This document shows positions 50,698 through 59,726 of a stretch of DNA of 64,000 bases, piece after piece. A program made the position numbers and the translations under genes. The DNA lies in the NCBI GenBank assembly GCA_963920665.1, contig OY987264.1, forward strand, positions 24,036,906 through 24,100,905. The letters are read 5' to 3'. This stretch comes from Straminergon stramineum. Lineage: Eukaryota > Streptophyta > Bryopsida > Hypnales > Calliergonaceae. The notes beneath the pieces were generated by a model. That model worked only from the letters and a program-made list of their open reading frames with translations. It made no database searches and was not told the origin of the DNA. Numbering within the stretch: the stretch's first letter is position 1; the number at the start of each line of letters is the position of its first letter.

Positions 50698-50888
50698 TCT
50701 TGCTTTCGCTCTCCAATCTCAACTGGTAATTAAAGCTCGAATGCTCAAAGACCACAAGTCTCGCAATGGACACTAGCACAAAAGACTATCACGGGAAACT
50801 AATCGACAGGCACAGAGGCAAACACAGAGCACAGACAACGCTGGGCAAACAAAAATGAGAAAGAGTTTGATCTAGGTAGCTCTAGTTC

Positions 50889-50896
50889 TTTTATAG
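50889..50896 (-). promoter_or_regulatory. TATA box (CTATAAAAG)
   Basis: The minus strand reads GGCTATAAAAGAACTAG, a good plant TATA box, about 570 bp upstream of the gag-like ATG in GC-richer DNA. It places a likely start near 50,860. The 50,700-51,130 segment would be a promoter or long-terminal-repeat region. Confidence 0.55.
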
Positions 50897-51764
50897 CCGT
50901 TGGACTCCCTGCCACCTCATCCTGGCTCATTCCGGATCTGGTTCGTCTAAGGTATCCGGTCCATCCCTGTCTGGTCAGACATTCGCTCCTATCCGTTCAC
51001 TCCCTGGAACCTGGATTGAGTAGATCTTTCTACTATCTCATTTTTCGCTTCATATTCAGATCTAAATGGTTCCTTAGCTAATTCCGGATACCTATATGTA
51101 TTTTCCGGTTAGCTTGACTAGGTAAACCAAAAAAATCGAAAATTGCACGTTGTGACAAATGTACATGAATTTGTACTAGTCTAGGAATAACATTTTCGTG
51201 TTGGAGAATATCAACATCATTATTTTAGAATTTCAATAATATCACTCTTTAACATTTTATGCTTTTTCGGCACTCTAAGACAGATGGTGCACACTTGGTT
51301 CTATGCTGAAGCTTGTCGTTTGGATTTGAAACTACTGAGAAGGTGGGTAGTACCAGGTGACTACAATAGCTGTAGATTAAACCTTTTTTTATACCAAAGT
51401 ATGTATCAAAGCTCTCAATATGACTTTACAGTTTCACTGCCATTGCCCTCGTGGTTTGTTTTTCATGGAGTCGACAGTGGGAGCTGAGGCCTTGGCTGAG
51501 TCCAAGATTTAGTGTGTCAAGTCGTTTTCTCTTTGTTATGTTTGTTTTCTTTTCTACGTTTGTACATTAAATCATGGTTGTTTCGGCGGACAGTTCGACA
51601 ACACGACGTCCAACACGTCAAGTAGACCCTCTTGTCCGTCTAATAGAGTCAAACTTAGCTTTGACTTTTTTTAAAAAATTCACCCTACCCGTGAGGTCAC
51701 CTGGATGCCATGTGGCAAACATGTGTCTTCTACGTGGCATCCTAAAGAGGCGCATGCGGGTGTG

Positions 51765-51870
51765 GGCGACCTCGGGTGTGGGCGACCACGGCTGTAGGCA
51801 ATTATAGATAGGGCGACTTTGGGTTCACACTGCTAGGCGACCGCGGGTGGGAAGTACTTGGCGACTTGTG
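51765..51870 (-). repeat. Inverted GGCGAC block
   Basis: Five GGCGAC motifs in about 100 bp (GGGCGACCTCGGG, GGCGACCACGG, GGGCGACTTTGGG, GGCGACCGCGGG, GGCGACTT), opposite in orientation to the GTCGCC arrays that start at 51,927. Confidence 0.75.
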
Positions 51871-51904
51871 AGGCAAAGACATGAAGTTGGAGCCTAAAGA
51901 GAGT

Positions 51905-52530
51905 AATGCCTCACAAATACCCGTAGTCGCCTCCCAGGGGACCCGCACGTGCCTCAAAAGACCTGCAGTCGCCCTCTAGAGGACCCGCAGTCGCCCTGCC
52001 CAGAACCCGCAGTTGTCCTCTCCAAGACCTGCAGTCGCCCTCTAGAGGACCCGCAGTCGCCCTGCCCAGAACCCGCAGTTGTCCTCTCCAAGACCTGCAG
52101 TCGCCCTCCAAAGGATCCGCAGTCGCTCTTGGACCCGCAGTCGCCCTGTCTAGAACCTGCAGTCGCCCCAGGACCTGCAGTCGCCCTGTCCAGAACCTGC
52201 AGTCGCCCTAGGACCCGTAGTCGCCCTGCCTAGAACCCGCAGTCGCCTTCTCCAAGACCTGCAGTCGCCCTCCAGAGGACCCGCAGTCGCTCTTGGACCC
52301 GCAGTTGCCTTGTCCAGAACCTGCAGTCGCCCCAGGACTCGTAGTCGCCCTGTCCAGGACCTGCAGTCGCCCTGTCTAGGACCTGCAGTCGCCCTATCCA
52401 GGACCCGCAGTCGCCCCTAGACCCACAGTCGCCTTGTCCAAGACAAGTAATTCCCTGTGGACCCGCAGTCGCCCTACCAGACCCGTGGTCACTCCCCGAG
52501 ATCTGCGTGTGCCCCTTGCAGACCGCGGGT
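51905..52530 (+). repeat. GTCGCC satellite, ~20-24-bp blocks
   Basis: About 28 blocks of the form (A/G)ACC(C/T)GCAGTCGCCC followed by TCCAG/TGTCC spacers, e.g. repeated CCAGAACCCGCAGTCGCCCT. Strongly CpG- and C-rich. Open frames on both strands are by-products. Confidence 0.9.
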
Positions 52531-53660
52531 TCAACCAAATTGGGCTCAAGAACAATAAGACTTGAACTCGCCCTCACCCGTGGTCGCCCAAGACCGGAAC
52601 TCGCCCAAGACCCGAGGTTGCCCCCCACCCGAAGTCGCCCCCCATTCCACCAAATTGGGCTCAAGAACAATAAGACTTGAACTCGCCCTCACCCGTGGTC
52701 GCCCCCCACCCGAAGTCGCCCCCGAATTCACCAAATTGGGCTCAACAACAACAAGACTCAAACTCGCCCTCACCCGCGGTCGCCCATGACCCGAGGTCGC
52801 CCCCCACCCGAAGTCGCCCCCCATTCCACCAAATTGGGCTCAACAACAACAAGACTCGAACTCACCCTCACCCGCGGTCGTCCATGACCCAAGGTCGCCC
52901 TCCAATCCACCAAATTGGGCTCAACAACAACAAGACTCGAACTCGCCCTCACCCGAGGTTGCCCCCCACCCGAAGTCGCCCCCAATCCTCCAAATTGGGC
53001 TCAACAACAATAAGACTCGAACTCGCCCTCACCCACGGTCGCCCAAGACCCGAGGTCGCCCCCCACCCGAAGTCGCCCCCCAATCCACCAAATTGGGCTC
53101 AACAACAACAAGACTCGAACTCGCCCTCACCCGCGGTCGCCCCCCACCCGAAGTCGCCCCCCAATTCACCAAATTGGGCTCAACAACAAGACTTGAACTC
53201 GCCCTCACCCGTGGTCGCCCAAGACCCAAGGTCGCCTCCCACCCGAAGTCGCCCTCCAATTCACCAAATTGGGCTCAACAACAAGACTCAAACTCGCCCT
53301 CATCCGCGGTCGCCCAAGACCTGAGGTCGCCCCCCATTCCACCAAATTGGGCTCAACAACAACAAGACTTGAACTCGCCCTCACCCGTGGTCGCCCAAGA
53401 CCCGAGGTCGCCCCCACCCGAAGTCGCCCCCCAATTCACCAAATTGGGCTCAACAACAAGACTTGAACTCGCCCTCACCCACGGTCGCCCCCCATTCCAC
53501 CAAATTGGGCTCAACAACAACAAGACTTGAACTCGCCCTCACCCGCGGTCGCCCAAGACCCGAGGTCGCCCCCCATTCCACCAAATTGGGCTCAACAACA
53601 ACAAGACTTGAATTCGCCTCCACCCGTGGTCACCCAAGACCTGAACTCGCCCAAGACCTA
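52531..53660 (+). repeat. Satellite of 13 units with CAAATTGGGCTCAA core
   Basis: The core ACCAAATTGGGCTCAA(C/G)AACAA then GACTYGAACTCGCCCTCACC recurs at 52,536, 52,651, 52,732, 52,830, 52,911, 52,991, 53,089, 53,170, 53,265, 53,343, 53,440, 53,501 and 53,582. Each core is followed by one to four GTCGCC blocks, so spacing falls in steps (about 61, 80, 97, 115 bp). The units are very similar to each other, implying recent amplification. Confidence 0.95.
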
Positions 53661-53875
53661 TATTCACCTCTATTTTAAAGTCATGTCAGTGCAGAAACCA
53701 ACATACCACAAGATGTGAGCCATCTCCAACTCTAATGAAGTCAAGCTTAATTGCATCTTCCATACACTATAATGGACATGTCCTTCAATGCTCGTAGTTA
53801 GTTAATACTACAAAATTAGTCTATAAATACAGAAATTTTAGTATGACTAATTAGAGAAATTGAAGAGGGTTTTCC

Positions 53876-53909
53876 AAACCCTAAACCCTAATCCTATACC
53901 CTAAACCCT
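53876..53909. repeat. Plant telomere-like CCCTAAA motifs
   Basis: CAAACCCTAAACCCTAATCC then CTATACCCTAAACCC: short interstitial telomere-type or telo-box motifs just beyond the satellite. A second pair, AAACCCTAAACCCTAA, is at 55,663-55,678. They support a plant-lineage genome. Confidence 0.75.
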
Positions 53910-54179
53910 ATAGAAAAACCATGGACCTTCTCCATGCATGCGAGTCCAAAAGTAATGTACTTCTATTTTTTAGGATGGATAAAATGACACACACATGTGA
54001 GTTGCTTTTCATTATATGTCATAAAAATGTTTGAACTCCTAAACCTTGTACTTGTAAGATAAAAACCATTCAAAGTGTCATTTCCTAACTTTTTAATCTT
54101 CAATAAATTGAATATTCATTCACCCCTTCAAATGTGTTTTAAATCCCCTTGATGTATCAAGGGGAGGACTATATTGAAA

Positions 54180-54895
54180 TTCCTATGTTGGAGGATGGAA
54201 AATGAAATGATGAGGAGAAGGGCTTCCCCAAGTCTCCATTTCGTAAACCACTTCTTATGTAGATAAAAAGATTTCTTCTTCATGCATCCCACAATGTTAG
54301 TATTTTTTTTGTACATGGTTTCCCCCAAAAGGGAAGGTCTCCTCTCAATATACTCCCTCCAAAAATTAAAATATGAAATGGTCATGTTGAATTTTACATG
54401 AGCATGAGGAAAAAAAAAATGTCAATTAGAAGAGCTTCCCTAAGTCTCCATTTCTTAAAACCACTTCTTATGTAGATAAAAAGATTTCTTCTTCATGCAT
54501 CCCACGGTGTTAGTATTTTTTTTGTACATTGTTTCCCCCAAAAGGGAAGGTCTCCTCTCAATGTACTCCCTCCAAAAATTAAAATAGGAAATGGTCATGT
54601 TGAATTTGACATGACCACGAAGGAAAAATAAAATGTCAAGGAGAAGAGCTTCCCCAAGTTTCCATTTCTTAAACCACTTCTTATGTAGATAAGAAGATTT
54701 CTTCTTTGTGCATCCCATGATGTTAGTATTTTTTTTGTACATGATTTCCCCCAAAAGGGAAGGTCTCCTATCAATGTACTCCCTCCAAAAATTAAAATAG
54801 GAAATGGTTACGTTGAATTTGACATGACCACAAGGATGGATGAAGGAGAAATGAAATGTTAGGAAAAAGGGCTTTTCCAAATCTCCACTTCCTAA
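54180..54895. repeat. Tandem repeat of 212-223 bp, about 3.3 units
   Basis: The motif GGCTTCCCCAAGTCTCCATT recurs with starts near 54,221, 54,433, 54,647 and 54,870. Shared interior: CACTTCTTATGTAGATAA, TTCATGCATCCCAC, TTTCCCCCAAAAGGGAAGG, CAAAAATTAAAATA. One spacing is 212 and one 214 bp. Because the period is close to 213 (divisible by three), a 141-codon minus frame stays open across two units; I take this as by-product. Confidence 0.9.
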
Positions 54896-55059
54896 ACCAA
54901 TTTGCTTTCTTTATTACTTAATTAACTTTTGATCACTTAGTATTGAATGCCTTAGTTTTAGGATTTTTTGGAGTTATTCCTTAGAAAAGGGGGGAGCGGT
55001 ACTTGAAAAGTTTGAACGCCTTCCCTCCACTTTGTAAGGGGGGAAACTCAAACTCATGT

Positions 55060-55590
55060 TTTCTGGCGCCCCTGACCCGCGGTCGCCCCATACGCAGCCG
55101 CCTCCATCGTCATGAACTAGAAGACTTCTTGAGTTTGAGACTTGCAGTCGCCCCATCAGCTGCGGTTGCCCAAGAAATGACCTGTGGTTGCCCCCCTAAG
55201 CCCCCTTCTACCCGCATTTGCCCCCCCTAGACTCGCACTCACCCCCCTAGACCCGTAGTCGCCCCCTTCTACCCGCACTTGCCCCCCCTGGACCTGCACT
55301 CGCCCCCCTTGGACCCGCACTCGCCCCCCCTCGACCCGCACTCGCCCCCCCCCCCCTCGACCTGTAGTCGCCCTGGATTGGACCTGTAGTTGCCCCGGAT
55401 TGAACCCGCAGTCGCCCTCATTCTAGGACTCGAGGTCGCCCCATCTTACCCGCACGCGCCCCACCCGCACTCGCCCCACCCCTCGACTTGTAGTTGCCCT
55501 GGATTGGACCCGCAGTCGCCCCAGATTGAATCCGCAGTCGCCCTCATTCTAGGACCCGCGGTCGCCCCACCTGTAGTCGCCTATGGTGAC
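55060..55590 (+). repeat. GTCGCC/CTCGCC satellite, third array
   Basis: Blocks of the form GACCCGCACTCGCCCCCCT and GACCCGYAGTCGCCC, about 20-22 bp each with variable C runs. Same family as the arrays at 51,905 and 52,531 but without the CAAATTGGG core. Confidence 0.88.
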
Positions 55591-55800
55591 GTGGTCAAAG
55601 CTTTCCACGTCACTGTTGACAACCCGCCACGTAAGATAAAAATTTTGGCTGCCTTGCCTGAAAACCCTAAACCCTAATTTCGCGCTCGTCAAATTTGTCT
55701 CGTATATGTGACACTCGTCTTATACGACATGCGACATCAGACGAACAACTCGACACCCAAACCCCAAAACACGTTCGACAGAACAACCCTGCATTAAATT

Positions 55801-56284
55801 AGAGCACCTCTTCTAGAAAATAGCAACAATTCGACTTAGTAACAAAGTGCTAGTTCAGAGTGGCCAGAAGAAGACAAAAGGAAAGAAGTCATTGGAAATA
55901 CTTAAACTATTCAAGGTGAACTAATAGCATCAGTCAGTTTCTGTTACTTGCCTCACTAGCTACGTTTTTTCACTTGTTTCTCTCACTAGATTGAAACAAC
56001 TAGGCAGCAAATTCTTCCTCGATCATTCCACTGGAGGTAGGACGGAAGTGCTTCTACACTGCTACATTTAACTTTGACACCAAACCTCCCAGTTTGTCTT
56101 CTAATTTGTACAAATTGAGTGTTGTTGTGAGCTGCAGAGAAGTAGCCTAATGTCCTACTCGACAATGATGGGTTTGTGCACAGGAAGCTGTTTCCAAGAT
56201 TGGGACATGGACATTCCGAAGTTTCCAGTCAAAGATATCGCATCCATCGAATTACATTCAACCAAGATGAATCGGCAGAGTACT
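55801..56284. other. No gene seen
   Basis: No supported reading frame. Composition is near average. Confidence 0.5.
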
Positions 56285-56397
56285 GAATCAACTGAGCAAG
56301 GGAAGCGACAAAATAGGGAATTGATTGAGCACGGAATCAACGGAGCAGGGAATCGACTGAGCACGGAATCAACAAAGCAGGGAATCAACGAAGATCA
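56285..56397 (+). repeat. 16-bp tandem repeat, about 7 units
   Basis: Unit GAATCAACGGAGCAGG with variants (GAATCGACTGAGCACG, GAATCAACAAAGCAGG). It drifts at its right edge into related GAACCAAGCACAGAAGTCGA words up to about 56,460. An 83-codon frame crosses it but is not convincing. Confidence 0.85.
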
Positions 56398-57220
56398 GTA
56401 GTGAACCAAGCACAGAAGTCGAACCAAACACAGAGTCGACCAACAGACACGACAAAGACAACATTCTGAATCTCCAAATACACAAATCAGTTTCGGTAGA
56501 GCCATTCAAACAAATCCACGGATGACCTTGACAACGGCACAAAGAAGAAGGTTCACTGAAAACCCAATTTCCTTCAATGTAGCTTCCATGTCCTCAATCA
56601 GAATTTGAATAGGAAAAATGGAGTGCAGCTAGAGACCAATGATCTTACTAGTTGAAGGATGGGCGCAACTCCAAATCCAACCAAGTAGTTTGAGGAAGCC
56701 AAATCGGTGTACGTGCAAGCTTGAGGTAACTCGAAGAATTCTTGTCCTTCGTCGTCTAGACTCAGTAAGGTAGCATTCCTAGCACAGCACTAACGGAATT
56801 AGAGTTGCCGACATTTGCAGGAAACTAAAAGCACTTTTAAAAAACATTTCCAAGAGGAAACGTGGAGCATGGGGCATCTGTCGTGGCAGCAAGTGGTGAC
56901 GCAGTGGCAGCAGCTGGCGTGACAGGAGGCCTGTCAACGGAATTTGAGGAGGGAGACGCGCTTGGAGCGGAAGATCTAGCAAATGAAGAACAAGGTGAGA
57001 AAGATATCTTACCTATAGTATCAATGTGCTGTCACTGTAGAAAGTCACGTAGTACTGGTCGGTCAAGGAAGTTTGCATTTTAAAATAAAAATTAGGAGTC
57101 GTTCTTGCACGCTAGATTCCATACCCCAGCGTCGTTCCTGCGCAGTAGATTCCACACCCCGGAATCAGTTCTCAACAACTTTAGTCAAAGAAGATGGCAG
57201 TGGCAATGTTCATCAAAAAT

Positions 57221-57462
57221 GAACAATGACCCTCCGCGCGCGCGGAGGGTCACTGTTCACAAGGGCTTCTTCAAAATTTCAACTTTCTTGCATCACACAG
57301 ACTGGAGAAGTTTCTAAAAAATGAACAGTGACCCTCCACGCGTGCGGAGGGTCACTGTTCATGAGGGCTTCATAAACATTTGAACTTTATTGAGTCGCAC
57401 ATGCTAGAGAAGTTTATTGAAAATAAACAGTGACCCTCAGTGCGCGTGGAGGGTCACTATTC
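57221..57462. repeat. Three 102-bp units, each with a 38-bp palindrome
   Basis: Palindromes at 57,221-57,258, 57,323-57,360 and 57,425-57,462, spaced exactly 102 bp. The stem is GAACAGTGACCCTCC / GGAGGGTCACTGTTC around a CG-alternating centre (GCGCGCGC, ACGCGTGC, GTGCGCGT). Between them runs a shared AGGGCTTC..TTTGAACTTT..GAGAAGTTT segment. Unit 1 is almost perfectly self-complementary; units 2 and 3 have centre mismatches. Confidence 0.92.
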
Positions 57463-58245
57463 ACTAAGGCTTCTTTCTTGAGTCGCACTGCGTTGAACTA
57501 AAATTTTGAAAAACAAAATTTAAGAAAACAGGAAGCCTACCAAAAGAACAAAGCCAGGTTCAGTTAGGGTTACCTATGTTTGCCGTGTAGAGAGGCAGCG
57601 TCGCAGTGATGACTTGTGGTTTGTGCCCTCGAATCTCCCCACTGCACAACGTTTCCTGTGACGCACAAATCTGAGGATGCCTCAACTTCTAGCATTAGGG
57701 AGCTGCTAGAAGCAAGCAGTGATTGCGATTCTAAAAAAACTAATGAAGAAGTGCCAGTAACAAAAGAAAAACGTCGTGCGCACTTGTCTGCTCTGGGAGC
57801 AACCAAGTAGGTTCCAATGACGACAGAAATGTAGATGGACTCCAGTGCGGTTGTAGTGTTGCTCACAATTCCGAATCGCGCCTGTAGTGTGCCGAAACTC
57901 CAGCAACCAATCTCTGTTTGTACGGAAGGAGCTTCTTTCCTTGTCGAATCGAGTAGTAGATGCAACCGTCAGAGATGAATTCAGGGTTTCTGCTGCCGTG
58001 CCCCCGTCCTCGTCCTTCCTCATCTACATATTTCCGTTCACTCTGTTGTTATCAGGTGAATTGGATGGAAGTTGGAGATCAATGTTTTCGCCTAGCATCA
58101 TTACCAGAATTGAGTATGCTTTGTATTGAATAATTAGAAACCCCGATTTGGAAGCATATTATTGAGTTGTTATTCAAGTAGAAGTTGTAGATTTGGGCTT
58201 CTACAGTCGATGTGTTTGGATTAATATACCAAAGCTATCAAATTT
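57463..58245. other. Unrecognised, GC-average segment with overlapping frames
   Basis: Open frames of 131 (57,570-57,965, minus), 105 (minus) and 80 codons (plus) overlap one another. I recognise none of them and see no start context, promoter or splice pattern that favours one. A single host or transposon exon here cannot be excluded. Confidence 0.35.
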
Positions 58246-58393
58246 TTTTTTTTAATTTCGAAGAATAGTAGAACCACCCATGACCAAGCACTTAAGGAAT
58301 TTGTGCATGGTCTAGAGCTGTAGAAGGCAATTTTAATTTATAGCCCTGTACACAAGTAGAAATCATGGGCATTGCCACAGTTTCATAATTTTT
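58246..58393 (+). repeat. Dispersed 130-bp repeat, copy 2
   Basis: AGTAGAACCACCCATGACC, CACTTAAGGAATTTGTGCAT, GAAATCATGGGCATTG, GTTTCATAATTTTTTTCC: collinear with 38,611-38,745. Confidence 0.65.
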
Positions 58394-58625
58394 TTCCTTA
58401 AATTGAAAGTACTATGAATTTAAGAAGCGAGAAGTTTGCTTGCTTCCATCCCCAATATACAAATTCTTCCATAATTGCTTAATGGTTACCTGTCAATCAT
58501 CTCTCTATTGAATTTTCCATTACCTATGTATTGACTATGGGTTGTAGCTAGTAATGGGTAGTTCTACCATAGATGTTTAGAACATCCTTTGGAAATTGAT
58601 TCAAAGCAGAAAGTTATGATTTTCT

Positions 58626-59726
58626 TATAAACCCCTACATTTATTTGACTATAATTTCAACAAAAACGCTTTGAAATTGCCATTTCTTATACAAGTACCA
58701 AATTTTAGGAAAAATAAATTTCTGGACACATGTAACCATAGGATCTTGTAGTACGTTGGGTTGAGACAATATAGAAAAAATTTCAGAAATTTTAAGCATG
58801 TACATTGCAATGTACTAGTGTTTTAATTGACAAAAGCATTTTTTTGGCCCTACAAAACCCAGAGCAACTTCACTTCACAAGGTCATATTATTATGAAAAA
58901 ATGTCCAAAATGGTTGTAACTATTTGGATTCATTCTTCAAGAAAAATTAGGTACATGCTTGAAAATTTTTAGATTATTTAGATTGTACAACATATAGGAA
59001 AAAATAGTAAGTGGAAAGAAGTAGAGAATGATTCGAAATACTAAGTTCTTAACAATTTATTTATAGAATTGAAAAATGCCAATCCCAATGGTTGTAATGT
59101 TGTAATAAACAATGTACACTTGAATTTTATATAGTTTTCTGAGAGTATTTGAAATTGAGTTTCATAAAGGTCTTCAAAGTTTATTTTAGAGTGGATATTC
59201 CATAACTACCTTCGAACTACCCAAAACTAAAACTCTTCATAACTTTCATCTCATAAAACGTAATGGTTTTGATTCAAAGCTTTCCATGTATATATAAATT
59301 TAGAACACTACTTTTCAGTTTTTCTTTAAAGAATCATTATTTCTAAAGAAATATGTTTGTCAAGAAGGTGCTTAGATTTCCCGAAAAACTAAGATTGTCC
59401 ATAACTTGTTCATTATTACTCCAAATTGAATGAAACAAAGCTTCACATGTAACCAAAAATATAATATTTGAGAAATTTTTTTTTTTTTAATTATTTTGAC
59501 TTTTTGTGATTTTTTTTGTGCTACCTGCCGAACTCCCTTTTTGCTTATTATGCCATAACTTTTGTTCCTAGGCATAGATAAAAATAAAAAATATATTTTC
59601 ACAAAGCTCTTGCAAAAATACACAACCTCAGAAAATTACGAAAAATATTACTAAAAATTGAGACAGTAGGAACCTGACCGGACCCAAATTGTCCCCCGAG
59701 GGGACAAATGGCCCTTTAGGGGTTAA
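58626..59726 (+). mobile_element. Long TTAA-flanked element, plus orientation
   Basis: TATAAACCCCTAC to GGCCCTTTAGGGGTTAA, 1,101 bp. It has all landmarks of the family (accataggatcttgtagtac, atgccaatcccaatggtt, ttcaaagtttattttagagt). Its right third is of the 19,344 type rather than the 20,480 type (GTCCCCCGAGGGGACAAATG near the end, itself a palindrome). Confidence 0.78.

Larger units (their letters stand above)
51567..55800. mobile_element. Candidate composite element with degenerate TIRs enclosing satellites
   Basis: The left end TTAAATCATGGTTGTTTCGG then CGGACAGTTCGAC resembles the inverted right end TTTAATGCAGGGTTGTTCTG then TCGAAC. A shared TACGTGGC lies 164 bp in from the left (51,731) and, inverted, 167 bp in from the right (55,633). 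Both ends then pass into GGCGACC motifs pointing the same way relative to their end. The interior is satellite plus a tandem repeat; no transposase is seen. The arms are weak, so this is tentative. Confidence 0.4.

Noticed and set aside
52677..53530. 215- and 145-codon Pro/Ser-rich frames in the satellite
   Set aside because: Open frames are expected in a tandem repeat with few stops. Unit lengths are not multiples of three, so the frame drifts between reading phases.
51905..53660. CRISPR-like alternation of repeats and spacers
   Set aside because: The 'spacers' are themselves related GTCGCC blocks, the lengths are variable, and the DNA is eukaryotic with no cas genes.
53876..53909. True telomere
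   Set aside because: Only a few CCCTAAA-type units mixed with variants; this is an interstitial motif.
57570..57965. 131-codon minus-strand frame as a host gene
   Set aside because: Overlaps equally plausible frames on both strands, with no motif, promoter or splice signals that favour it. Kept only as an unrecognised segment.
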